A stretch of 64,000 bases of DNA from Thiorhodococcus minor (GTDB taxonomy: Bacteria; Pseudomonadota; Gammaproteobacteria; Chromatiales; Chromatiaceae): positions 1 to 64,000 of the forward strand of contig NZ_JAAIJQ010000004.1 in assembly GCF_010820565.1 (NCBI RefSeq). The letters are read 5' to 3'. The notes under the pieces were generated by a model. It saw only the letters and a list, made by a program, of their open reading frames with translations, did no database searches and was not told the DNA's origin. Shown piece by piece: positions 1-8,172 of this stretch; within the stretch, counting starts at the first letter, position 1; each line of letters starts with the position of its first letter. The translations under genes and the position numbers were made by a program.

Positions 1-708
1 GCCCTCGAAGTCCCCGAGCACAGTGGCCTGATCGAACGGGTCTTGGCCATCCCGTCCAAGCGCTATGAGCGCGCGCCCATCGCCTACCTCACGCGCGTGG
101 AAAGTGAGGCGCTGCTCGCCGCCCCGGATCTGTCGACGTGGCTCGGACGACGCGACCGCACCCTGCTGTTGGTGGCGCTGCAAACCGGACTGCGCGTGTC
201 CGAGCTGATCGGCCTGCGCTGGCAGGATGTCACGCTCCAAACCAGCGCCCATGTGCGCTGCCTCGGCAAAGGCCGCAAGCAACGCTGTACACCGCTGCGC
301 CCGGAGGCCGCGTCCGCGTTACGGGCTTGGCAGCGCGAGCAGGCTCAGGGATCTTCGGCCATCGTGTTCCCGTCGACTCGAGGAGGAGCACTCAGTCGTG
401 ACGCCGTGGCCGATCTGCTGAAGAAGCATCTGGCGCAGGCCCGCCAACAGTGCCCATCATTGGTCGAAAAAGACATCACCCCGCATGGATTGCGCCACTC
501 CGCCGCCATGGCCCTGTTGCATAGCGGCGTCGACTGCGCCGTCATTGCCATGTGGCTCGGTCATGAGTCGATGGACACGACCCAGATCTATCTCCATGCC
601 AGCCTGGAGCTCAAGCAGCAGGCCCTCGATCGAACGACACCACTGAGTGAGGCCCGTGGCCGGTATCGACCGGACGACGACTTGCTCGCCTTCCTGAAGA
701 GCCGCTGA
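1..708 (+). CDS. Tyrosine recombinase/integrase (5' end outside window)
   Basis: Site-specific recombinase of the phage-integrase family, the strand-exchange enzyme of a mobile element. The frame is open from base 1, so the N-terminal arm/SAM-like domain lies upstream of the window and only the catalytic domain (235 residues) is seen. The catalytic set is complete: Arg in TGLRVSEL, Lys in GKGRK, HGLRH, the LGHE histidine and the nucleophilic Tyr in TTQIYLH. The C-terminal RYRPDDDLLAFL tail resembles recombinases that occur as tandem trios in RIT-type elements (recalled family knowledge). Its stop codon touches an inverted repeat, which fits a gene at the very end of its element. No sign of decay within the visible part. 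Confidence 0.93.
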   Translation, partial: ALEVPEHSGLIERVLAIPSKRYERAPIAYLTRVESEALLAAPDLSTWLGRRDRTLLLVALQTGLRVSELIGLRWQDVTLQTSAHVRCLGKGRKQRCTPLRPEAASALRAWQREQAQGSSAIVFPSTRGGALSRDAVADLLKKHLAQARQQCPSLVEKDITPHGLRHSAAMALLHSGVDCAVIAMWLGHESMDTTQIYLHASLELKQQALDRTTPLSEARGRYRPDDDLLAFLKSR

Positions 709-774
709 TAATGCCGAGTCGAGTGGCCCCGCAGCCCAGTCGCCATACGGTGCTTGCAGGGTGACTCGGCATTA
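709..774. repeat. Inverted repeat abutting the integrase stop
   Basis: TAATGCCGAGT (709-719) is repeated as its exact reverse complement at 764-774, with 44 bases between. The left arm begins right after the integrase TGA. The core TAATGCCG recurs in the next palindrome, so the two together look like a recombinase recognition end. Confidence 0.8.
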
Positions 775-790
775 TTCGGCACCCGGGATT

Positions 791-824
791 ATGTCGATAA
801 TGCCGGGAACGGCATTATCGACAT
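791..824. repeat. Perfect 14-bp palindrome, probable element end
   Basis: ATGTCGATAATGCC (791-804) and its exact reverse complement (811-824) flank a 6-base spacer. It contains two more copies of the TAATGCCG core found at 709-774. Tyrosine recombinases bind such dyads, so this is the best candidate for the right terminus of the mobile element. Confidence 0.75.
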
Positions 825-973
825 TCCGGCAATACGCACGCGCACACGCCTACCCGGGACTACCGGCCTCGCGCTTTGCGCTTCCCTGGCCGGCAGCGGA
901 CGAGGGCCGCCAGCAACCAGCAGCTAGCTTAGGCGAATTCCTAGAATCCTCGTACCAGTCGCCTGCAAGCGAG

Positions 974-1029
974 TCGCCCGCAAGCGGGCTCCTACGAAGA
1001 CGGCGCCTTGGGAGCCCGCTTGCTGGCGA
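974..1029. repeat. REP-like inverted repeat
   Basis: Bases 974-992 and 1011-1029 are 19-bp arms matching at 18 of 19 positions, with an 18-base spacer. The GCCCGCAAGCGGGCTCC core is itself a small hairpin, typical of REP/REPIN sequences in gammaproteobacteria. A third partial copy (GCCTGCAAGCGAG) lies just before it at 961-973. Confidence 0.7.
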
Positions 1030-1283
1030 TCCTGGGGCTTAGGCGGGAAAAATGACCGGCGGAGAGCATCCTGCCCTCATCCCGTCACCCGTTTCCTGAG
1101 TGTGAAAGGCTGGTAAGAAGATTTCGAGAAGAGGATCCGCGGCGCCCTCGGATGAGCGGTCTCGAGCGCGCCGAGCGTCGAGGGCTCTGGCGTTGCTCCT
1201 GTCGTTTACGGCCCGGTCGCTGTTTTTCGGTCGACTGGCCGCACCTCGTCGGTGGACTGATCCAAGAAATGGTGGGAGCGCTC

Positions 1284-2330
1284 ATGAACGTCGCCCGATT
1301 CCGTCGTGTCCTCTTCCTCGTTATCCTCTGGGCCGCTAGCCTGGGCGGGTCGCTGGCTGGCGATTTCGAGGACGCGGCCATCATGCACATCGCCTATCCC
1401 GAGTGGTTCAAGGAGAGCTTCCTCGAGCTGCCGGAAGACATCGAGGAGGCCATAGCGGCGGGGAAGCGGGGGGTCATGGTGCTGTTCACGACCGAGGGCT
1501 GCTCCTATTGCGCCGAATTCATCCGGACCAGCCTGGGTGAGGCGAGTCTGGCCGAGCGCGTCCAGGCCCAGTTCGACGCCATCGGGCTGGAAATCTTCAG
1601 TGACGCCGAAATGGTCGCGCCGGATGGCAGTCAGCTGCGGGTGAAGGCATTCGCGGATCGCGCGGGCGCCGGTTTTGCCCCGACCCTGCTGTTCTATGGC
1701 GAAGGCGGCGAGCTCCTCTACCGCGGCGTCGGCTATCAGGATCCCGAGCGCTTCGCCAGCGTTCTGGACTATCTCGGCGGACACCAGCAGGAGGGGCAGT
1801 CGTTCAGGGACTTCGTCATTGCGCGAAGCGCGGGGCTCCAATCTCCGAGCGAGGGCTATCGGCTCGCGCCAGATCCGCTCTTCTCGCCACCGCCCTACGC
1901 CTTGGATCGCAGCCGCATGCCCGCGGATAGGCCACTGCTGGTGATCTTCGAGACCCATGGCTGCGAGCCCTGCGCCGGCATGCACCAGGAGGTGCTGGCG
2001 CTGCCTGAGGTTCGCGCGCTCCTGGGGCGCTTCGATGTGGTGCGACTGGACGCCGAGGGTGCGGATACCCCGGTTCTGACGCCGGACGGTCGGCGGACCA
2101 CTGCTGCGGCGTGGTTTGCGGAGACCGGTCTCACAGGATTGCCGGCGCTCTTGTTTTTCGAGGAGCAGGGCCTGGAGGTCTTGCGAACGGACGCCTTGGT
2201 CTTGCGCCAGCGCATGGTGAACGCGCTCATGTATACCTTGGAGCGCGCCTACGACAAGGATTGGACCTATCAGCGATTCGCCCGCTCCAAGGCCTTGGAG
2301 CGCATCGAGGGCGAGGAAGCGCAGGAATGA
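1284..2330 (+). CDS. Periplasmic protein with two thioredoxin-like domains
   Basis: 348 residues with an N-terminal signal peptide (about residues 1-25, ending near GGSLAGDF) and two thioredoxin-fold halves. The first has the redox pair C73-S-Y-C76 (TTEGCSYC), the second C227-E-P-C230 (ETHGCEPC). The first half resembles SoxW-type thioredoxins; a thiol-disulfide role in the envelope is likely but the partner is unknown. The ATG at 1284 was chosen because GGGAG sits 5-10 bases upstream and the signal peptide begins there; the frame stays open upstream to 1152, but that extension is unlike a secreted protein. It stands alone: over 700 bp follow without a gene. Confidence 0.85.
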   Translation: MNVARFRRVLFLVILWAASLGGSLAGDFEDAAIMHIAYPEWFKESFLELPEDIEEAIAAGKRGVMVLFTTEGCSYCAEFIRTSLGEASLAERVQAQFDAIGLEIFSDAEMVAPDGSQLRVKAFADRAGAGFAPTLLFYGEGGELLYRGVGYQDPERFASVLDYLGGHQQEGQSFRDFVIARSAGLQSPSEGYRLAPDPLFSPPPYALDRSRMPADRPLLVIFETHGCEPCAGMHQEVLALPEVRALLGRFDVVRLDAEGADTPVLTPDGRRTTAAAWFAETGLTGLPALLFFEEQGLEVLRTDALVLRQRMVNALMYTLERAYDKDWTYQRFARSKALERIEGEEAQE

Positions 2331-2460
2331 GGCGAGCCCGGCAATCGGGTTGGAATTGGTCGAATGGCCCATAAAACAGGCCGCGGGGAAGACAATACAA
2401 GCTCGCCGACAATGACCGACTCATCAGCGCGATCTCTGGCCTCGGTCGTCCGTGGACTGT

Positions 2461-2529
2461 TAGGGTGGACGAGCCGGAGCCAAGCCCACCGAATTCCGCG
2501 GCGGCATTGGCTGGCTGTGCTGCGAGACC
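2461..2529. repeat. GGGTGGAC palindromic element, degenerate copy
   Basis: Starts TAGGGTGGACGAGC and aligns along about 65 bp with the copy at 2752-2826, including the GAATNCNGCG centre. The right arm is eroded compared with the left. Confidence 0.65.
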
Positions 2530-2751
2530 TAAAAGAAATTCTGCGTAGGTCGGGCTGAAATGCGAAGCCCAGCATGGCGGCCAGCCTAACGCTTTGATGC
2601 TTGGGCAAGGTGCGATCTTCGCGGTGTGCCCGGGATACTTTCGCAGTCTTGGCGCTTGTCCACGCAAAGCGGTCGGGCGAAACGACGGCCGAGGCCGGAT
2701 TTCGAGAGCCCTTACTGCTAGCCGACGACCTTGGTCATCAGTCGGGCCGGT

Positions 2752-2826
2752 AGGGTGGGCGAGCGAGAGCGAAGTCCACGGAATGCGGCGCCGGCGTTGG
2801 TGGACTGCGCTGCGCTTGTCCGCCCT
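2752..2826. repeat. GGGTGGAC palindromic element, best copy
   Basis: A left arm (2752-2779, AGGGTGGGCGAGC...GTCCAC) and a right arm (2800-2826, GTGGAC...GTCCGCCCT) are imperfect inverted repeats with one indel, around a GC-rich centre that is itself palindromic. Such a cruciform-forming unit without an ORF looks like a REPIN/MITE-type dispersed element. Confidence 0.7.
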
Positions 2827-3060
2827 TCGGAAGACAACTGGCCGAGACGATGATCGGCGCCCAGCCGACAAAGGCATCGACGCTTGCCTTACCGGCGCGC
2901 CTGGTCACTCTCAACTTACATGGCTGGACCAGGTCATTGTCCGCCGGTCTCCCGGTGAGCTGACGGCATCCTTCGAGCTTACATTCGAGTCATCGCGGCA
3001 GCGGACCTCATCCGCTCAGTCGGCGAGTACTATGAATTCAGATTTCACTGGGGGAAACGC

Positions 3061-4998
3061 ATGTTTGGAAACCGCCTCCTGCACCTGCTGATCGCGTGCA
3101 GTCTGAGCGTCTTCGTCGCTACTTCATCCTTGTCTCTGGCCGCTCAAGCCGATTCGGAAGCGACTGCCGCAGCGGCGGCGACCGTCGACCTGTCCGTTCC
3201 AGCCGAGGAGCTCGCGCTGCTGCTCAAGCCGATGACGAAGACCGAGCTGCTGGCCGAGGCGGAGGCTTGGCAGGCTGTGCTGCGGACCAAGGCGCAGGAG
3301 ATCGCCCACGCGGAGATCGCCGTGATGCGCCAGAACAAGGAGATCAAGGCGGCCGAGGTCATTCAGACGCAGGCGGAGGCGGCGCAGGCAGAGCTGAGCG
3401 AGGTTCGGGAGAAGGCGCAAGCGGCCAAGGCGTCGGGTGATTCAGCGCAGATTCAAGAGGCCGAGGAAGCGGCGAAAGCGGCGCAGGCCAAGGTCGATCA
3501 GCTGGGCGAATCCGTTGACGCTGCCGCGGCGGCTGCCGAGAAGAGTGCCGAGGCGAAGCGGCTGCTGGGCGCGGATGCGGAGGTCAGCCTCGATGCGGTC
3601 TCGACGGCCGCCGAGGAGGCGGGTGCCGCGCTGGATCGCGTGAAGAAGGTGGCGGCCGAGGTCGATCCAGAGGACGAGGCTTCGGTCGAGAAGGCGGCGA
3701 CCGAGGCCAAGCAGGCGACCGTGGAGGCTCAGAGGGCGGCTGCGGAGGCCGAGTCGAGCGCCAGCAAGGCCGTCGCGGCAATCGCCGATGGTGTCGTCGA
3801 TGGACAGGAAATGGAGGCCGCCGACTCGGCAATGGAGGCCGCGCAAGATGTCCGCAGGGACGAGAAGGCTCGGCTGCTCGAGCGCCTCAATGCGCTGCGT
3901 GAGGACCGGACGGTGATCATCGACCACCTCAAGGCGGCGCTCGACGAGCTGGAATCCAAGACCGACAAGGACGACAGCGAGACGCTCGCGAAGATTCAGG
4001 ACTACAGGCTCTACATCCGCTCTGTGAGTGGTATCCGCGTCGATGTGAAAGACACCACGTCGGCCTGGGTGGCGGTCAAGGGCTGGCTGACCTCGGACGA
4101 GGGCGGTCTGCGCTGGGCGATGAATCTTGGCATGTTCGTCGGTATCCTCTTCCTCGCTTGGTTTTTGTCGAAGATGCTCAGCCGGGCCACTCACCGTGCC
4201 TTGCGCGTTATCGGCAATGCCTCGCAGCTCCTGGAGGACTTTCTCGTCAGCAGCGTGCGATGGGTGGTGATGGCTGTCGGTCTCATCATGGCCCTGGCCG
4301 CGCTCGAGGTGAGCATCGGGCCGCTGCTCGCGATCGTTGGTGCGGCGGGCTTCGTCATTGCCTTTGCCCTGCAGGACTCACTCAGCAATTTCGCCAGCGG
4401 GCTCATGATCCTCTTCTTCCGTCCCTTCGATGTCGGGGACATCGTCGACGCCGGTGGGGTGTCCGGCAAGGTCACCGCCCTGAACCTGGTCTCCACCACC
4501 ATTAAGACGTTCGACAACAAGAACATGCTGGTGCCGAACAACAAGGTGTGGAACGACGTCATCACCAACGCGACCGCGGCGCGCACGCGCCGCGTCGATA
4601 TGGAGTTCGGGATCGGCTACAGCGACGACATGGATCGCGCCCAGGCCATCCTGGAAGAGCTGGTCGCGGCTCACCCCAAGGTGCTGCGGGATCCGGAGCC
4701 CACCATTCGCCTGAGCGCCCTGGGCGACTCCGCGGTGAGTTTCATCTGCCGGCCCTGGGCCAGCACGGCGGATTATTGGGATGTCTACTGGGACATCACC
4801 AAGGCCGTGAAGCAGAGATTCGACGCCGAAGGCATCAACATCCCCTTCCCGCAACGGGATGTTCACCTCTACATCCAGGAAGGCGCGAGCGGGGGAGGGG
4901 CGCAAGACAAGCTCGGGCGCATCGCTGCGCCAGGGGCTACCGGATCATCCCGGTCGATTCCCGCCGAGGATGACGGAGAGGATCGCGCCGAGGGCTGA
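3061..4998 (+). CDS. MscS-family mechanosensitive channel with long coiled-coil region
   Basis: 645-residue small-conductance mechanosensitive channel homologue. A signal peptide (about 1-30) precedes a very Ala/Glu/Lys-rich stretch (about 60-320) that should form a periplasmic coiled coil. Transmembrane helices follow at about 354-375, 395-420 and 420-445; the pore helix region (IVGAAGFVIAFALQDSLSN) leads to the beta domain FFRPFDVGDIV and the C-terminal alpha/beta cytoplasmic domain ending near DVHLYIQ. E. coli MscS has 286 residues, so the N-terminal half is the added part. The ATG follows GGGGGAAACGC, a usable ribosome site. Role: release of solutes on hypo-osmotic shock; what the coiled coil senses is unknown. 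Monocistronic by spacing. Confidence 0.93.
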   Translation: MFGNRLLHLLIACSLSVFVATSSLSLAAQADSEATAAAAATVDLSVPAEELALLLKPMTKTELLAEAEAWQAVLRTKAQEIAHAEIAVMRQNKEIKAAEVIQTQAEAAQAELSEVREKAQAAKASGDSAQIQEAEEAAKAAQAKVDQLGESVDAAAAAAEKSAEAKRLLGADAEVSLDAVSTAAEEAGAALDRVKKVAAEVDPEDEASVEKAATEAKQATVEAQRAAAEAESSASKAVAAIADGVVDGQEMEAADSAMEAAQDVRRDEKARLLERLNALREDRTVIIDHLKAALDELESKTDKDDSETLAKIQDYRLYIRSVSGIRVDVKDTTSAWVAVKGWLTSDEGGLRWAMNLGMFVGILFLAWFLSKMLSRATHRALRVIGNASQLLEDFLVSSVRWVVMAVGLIMALAALEVSIGPLLAIVGAAGFVIAFALQDSLSNFASGLMILFFRPFDVGDIVDAGGVSGKVTALNLVSTTIKTFDNKNMLVPNNKVWNDVITNATAARTRRVDMEFGIGYSDDMDRAQAILEELVAAHPKVLRDPEPTIRLSALGDSAVSFICRPWASTADYWDVYWDITKAVKQRFDAEGINIPFPQRDVHLYIQEGASGGGAQDKLGRIAAPGATGSSRSIPAEDDGEDRAEG

Positions 4999-5269
4999 TC
5001 TTGCGGGCAGGGTCTTGGAGCTAGTGAATCCTGTCCGTTCTTCGAGACGCGCTTCCGACGACGGCAGGGCTGTATTCGGACTTCTCAGGCTCGCCTGGTC
5101 GGCTGGTGCGTTTAAGGCGGTCGGCCGACCGGCGATGATCGATCCCTGATCGGCTGAGGTGCGGGATCTCTCGGAGCCCACTCCGGTAGCTATTCTTCCC
5201 GGCGTCGCCATCGTCTGGGAGGCGCTGCTGGCGCGGGTCCGCCCCCGGAGGATTGACCGCCGGCTGCTC

Positions 5270-6742
5270 TCACCCCTCGATGTGCCGCTTCGCGGTCCTC
5301 CGGTCGAGCCCGGTCACGCGGGCGACCGCCTCATAGGTCCCCAGCTTTTCGTAGAGCCTGCGGCAGTAGCCAGCGAGCAGGCCGGCCGCGTCGAGGCTCC
5401 CGGCGTCAGCTCCCGAGAGCCAAGGGTCGGCCTTGGGGTCCTGACTGCCGGGCAGCGCATCCGGGACATAGCGCCCGTTGAGGATGATGCGGCGCAGGGC
5501 CTGCTCCAGCTCCCGAACATTGCCTGGCCAGGCGTAGTCCGCGGGAAGCTCGGACAGGGCCTCCATGATGCGCGTCCGCAGGGCATCGGCCGCCTCGCCG
5601 ACCATGCGGCCGAGGAGGGCGCCGACCAGCTCTTCCAGCTCGTCCGGGGTATCGGCCAAGCGCTCGCGCAGCGTGGGGACGCAGATGATGTTGCCCGAGA
5701 GTCGGTAGAAGAAATCGCGCCGGAAATCGCCGCCGCCCAATAGCGCTCCCAGCGAGCGATTCGTCGCCGCCACGATCCGCCCCTCGAAGCGCTGCGGCTG
5801 GTGGCTGCCGACCGGCGTGAAGGTCCGCTCCTGGAGTACCCGCAGCAGCTTGGTCTGGACCGGGAGCGAGACGTCGCCGATCTCGTCGAGAAAGAGGGTC
5901 CCGTGGGAATCGCAGCGCGCGAAGAGGCCGTCATGGTTGTCGACCGCGCCGGTGAAGGCGCCCTTGCGATGGCCGAAGAGCTCCGACTCGATCAGCCCCT
6001 CGGACAGCTCGGAGAGATTGGTCGCGATGAAGGTGTCCTCGATTCCGCGCGCGAAGCCATGTCCCGGCCCCTCAAGCGGGATCGGGCCGGAGCGTCCGAT
6101 GGCGGCCGCCGCCGAGCCTTTGCCGGTGCCCGTTTCGCCGAGCAGGAGGGTCGAGAAGTCCTGCATGCGTCCCCAGAGTAGTTGGGTGTAGCTGCGCAGA
6201 TCTGTGGTGAAGACGCTGTTCCAAAGCGCGCGGCGCAGCGCGCGCATCGGCTCGCTACGGCCCACCAGGGCGCGCTCGATGAAGTAGTAGGCGCGGCGCA
6301 GCTGGTAGTAGAGGGCGACCCAGCGGCGCGACTCGCGTGGGTCGAAGCCATAGCTTCCGAGCCGATCCAGCAGGCCGGGCATCCAGCTCAGATCCGCGGC
6401 GGCGGCTCGTCCGCGCCGTTGATGCTCGATGAGCCCATCCAGCAGCCGGTAGGAGTGCTGGTAGCCGTGAAAGAGATAGACCTGGCGCATCAGTGCCTGA
6501 TCCTCGCCGTTGAGCTGGTCGAGCCGCTCCAGGCCGCGCTCGCGCAAGGCGTCCAGTCGCGCCTCCAGGGCCGGCATCAGCTTGTCGTAGAGGTCCGCTT
6601 GCGAGACGGCGCGGGGCGCGTCCCGACCGAGGAGCCGGCTCAGCCGCTCCTGATCCTGGCCGAATGGATTGGCGTAGACTGTCTCGGTCAGGAGTGAGAA
6701 ATAGGCGCGCTCGTCCGCGCTCAATCGAGGTCTTGCCGGCAT
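5270..6742 (-). CDS. Sigma-54-dependent transcriptional activator with unusual N-terminus
   Basis: 490-residue bacterial enhancer-binding protein. An AAA+ domain carries Walker A GETGTGKG (202-209), the sigma-54 contact loop GAFTGA (261-266), Walker B LFLDEIGD (283-290) and the WPGNVREL motif. The C-terminus ends with a Fis-type helix-turn-helix (YEAVARVTGLDRRTAKRHI). The first 190 residues are not a receiver, GAF or PAS domain that I recognise, and include many aromatic and Arg residues, so the signal input is unknown. It is divergent from the solute-binding protein at 6983, with about 240 bp between, making that gene pair a plausible target. No clear -24/-12 promoter was found by eye in the spacer. 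Confidence 0.92.
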   Translation of the reverse strand: MPARPRLSADERAYFSLLTETVYANPFGQDQERLSRLLGRDAPRAVSQADLYDKLMPALEARLDALRERGLERLDQLNGEDQALMRQVYLFHGYQHSYRLLDGLIEHQRRGRAAAADLSWMPGLLDRLGSYGFDPRESRRWVALYYQLRRAYYFIERALVGRSEPMRALRRALWNSVFTTDLRSYTQLLWGRMQDFSTLLLGETGTGKGSAAAAIGRSGPIPLEGPGHGFARGIEDTFIATNLSELSEGLIESELFGHRKGAFTGAVDNHDGLFARCDSHGTLFLDEIGDVSLPVQTKLLRVLQERTFTPVGSHQPQRFEGRIVAATNRSLGALLGGGDFRRDFFYRLSGNIICVPTLRERLADTPDELEELVGALLGRMVGEAADALRTRIMEALSELPADYAWPGNVRELEQALRRIILNGRYVPDALPGSQDPKADPWLSGADAGSLDAAGLLAGYCRRLYEKLGTYEAVARVTGLDRRTAKRHIEG

Positions 6743-6982
6743 GGCTGGGATCCGGGGCTTGCTGGACTCGGGGCCTCGAGCTTCGGGGTTTTCGCCGGCC
6801 TGGGCAAGCCCGGGTGACGCCTGGCCCGCGATCGACCTGTGATCGGAGGTGTGAGGAAGATCGGCAAGCGGACGAATCGCCTAGCTTAGCATGCGATCTT
6901 GGGTCAACCATTGTTCGAGCCTATCTCAGGGCGGATGCGAGATGCGTCTTGTGACCCCTTTCGAGACCATTCAGGGGGATTC

Positions 6983-8167
6983 GTGGATCTTTGGAAGCGT
7001 CTTTTCTCGACCTTTGCCGGACTGTTCATCGTCACGGCCTGTGGTGCCGCTCCGCCAGCGTCGCCCGTGCTGGTGGGCCTGGACGCGGAGTTCGGTCACC
7101 GCACCAGCACCTCGGCCCAGGCCATCCAACGCGGCATGGAGATCGCCATCGCGGAGATCAACGCGGCCGGCGGGGTGCTCGGCGGGCGGCCGCTGAAGCT
7201 GGTGACGCGCGATAACCGCTCGATCACCGCGCGCGGCGTCGACAATCTGCGTGAGCTGGCCAAGCTCCCGGACCTGGTCGCGGTCTTCGGCGGCAAGTTC
7301 AGTCCGATCTATGTCGAAAGCCTGCCGGTCGTCCATGAGCTTGGTGTCCCCCTCATGGACCCATGGGGTGCGGCGGACATCATCACGGATCATGACTATC
7401 GGCCGAGCTATACCTTTCGGCTGTCTCTGAAGGACTCTTGGGCCGCGCCCGTGATGCTGAGGTTCGCCAAGAAGACCTATGGTGCGGAGCGAATCGGCGT
7501 GCTGCTGCCCAATACGGCCTGGGGCCGGAGCAATGAGAGCGCCATTGCGGCGGCGGCCGCCGAGCTTGGCGTCGAGCTGATTGGCGAGCGGTGGTACAAC
7601 TGGGGGAATCCATCCTTCCTGCGCCATTATCTCGAGCTCTCGCGGCGGGATGCCCAGGCGATTCTGCTCGTGGGCAACGAGCCGGAGGGCGCGCTCCTGG
7701 TGAAAGAGATGGCCGGGCTGCCGGAGTCCGATCGGCTGCCCGTGGTGAGCCATTGGGGCGTGACCGGTGGCGCCTTCGCGACGCTCGCGGGGGATGCGCT
7801 CCAGGAGATCGAGCTCGCGGTGGTCCAGACCTACAGCTTCGTCGGCCGCTCCGATCCTATTGCGAAGCGTGTCTTGCAGGCCCTGCGGGAGCGTTACGGC
7901 GTTGCTGGGCCGGCGTCCGTGCCGAGTCCCGTGGGCGTGGCGCACGCCTATGATCTCACCCATCTTCTGGCACGCGCGGTGAATCTGGCAGGCAGCACAG
8001 ACCGCGCCGCGATCAGGCATGCCTTGGAGCATCTGGGGCCCTACCAGGGGCTGGTGCGCCACTACGAGCGCCCCTTCACGCCGGAGCGACATGACGCGCT
8101 CTCTCAGGAAGACGTCTTCATGGCGTATTACAAGGAGGACGATCAGCTCATTCCCGCGCGCGACTGA
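6983..8167 (+). CDS. ABC-type branched-chain/amide solute-binding lipoprotein
   Basis: 394-residue periplasmic-binding protein of the Leu/Ile/Val (Peripla_BP_6) type. The GTG at 6983 is preferred over the open frame upstream: AGGGGGA lies just before it and it gives a lipoprotein signal (LWKRLFSTFAGLFIVTAC) with the lipidated Cys in VTAC. The mature part starts with a ligand-domain strand (VLVGLDAEFG) and holds the usual AAGGVLGGRPL motif. No permease or ATPase genes are adjacent; instead the next gene, 5 bases downstream, is a GGDEF/EAL protein. It therefore probably acts as a ligand sensor for that protein rather than in transport (inference). Confidence 0.9.
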   Translation: MDLWKRLFSTFAGLFIVTACGAAPPASPVLVGLDAEFGHRTSTSAQAIQRGMEIAIAEINAAGGVLGGRPLKLVTRDNRSITARGVDNLRELAKLPDLVAVFGGKFSPIYVESLPVVHELGVPLMDPWGAADIITDHDYRPSYTFRLSLKDSWAAPVMLRFAKKTYGAERIGVLLPNTAWGRSNESAIAAAAAELGVELIGERWYNWGNPSFLRHYLELSRRDAQAILLVGNEPEGALLVKEMAGLPESDRLPVVSHWGVTGGAFATLAGDALQEIELAVVQTYSFVGRSDPIAKRVLQALRERYGVAGPASVPSPVGVAHAYDLTHLLARAVNLAGSTDRAAIRHALEHLGPYQGLVRHYERPFTPERHDALSQEDVFMAYYKEDDQLIPARD

Positions 8168-8172
8168 GCGGG

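Larger units (their letters stand above)
709..1283. other. Intergenic region with element end and REP-like repeat
   Basis: No convincing gene. It holds the palindromes at 709-824, degenerate heptamers (CAGCAAC, CAGCAGC) at 911-924, the REP-like hairpin at 974-1029, then about 250 bp leading to the thioredoxin gene with no recognisable promoter. A reading frame at 761-1042 lacks a ribosome site and spans the repeats. Confidence 0.6.
2331..3060. other. Intergenic region with two copies of a palindromic element
   Basis: 730 bp without a supportable gene. It contains a degenerate (2461-2529) and a clearer (2752-2826) copy of the GGGTGGAC element and a smaller GTAGGTCGGGCT...AGCCCAGCAT hairpin-like motif at about 2543-2575. 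The last 200 bp should hold the mscS promoter; none was identified. Confidence 0.6.

Noticed and set aside
761-1042. Plus-strand frame of 93 codons
   Set aside because: Made of repeats (element end and REP); no ribosome site.
1206-2372. Minus-strand frame of 388 codons
   Set aside because: Antisense to the double-thioredoxin gene with its two CxxC motifs.
6743-6982. Sigma-54 promoter between the activator and the binding-protein gene
   Set aside because: No TGGCAC-N5-TTGC-like match was found by eye; left as an open test.
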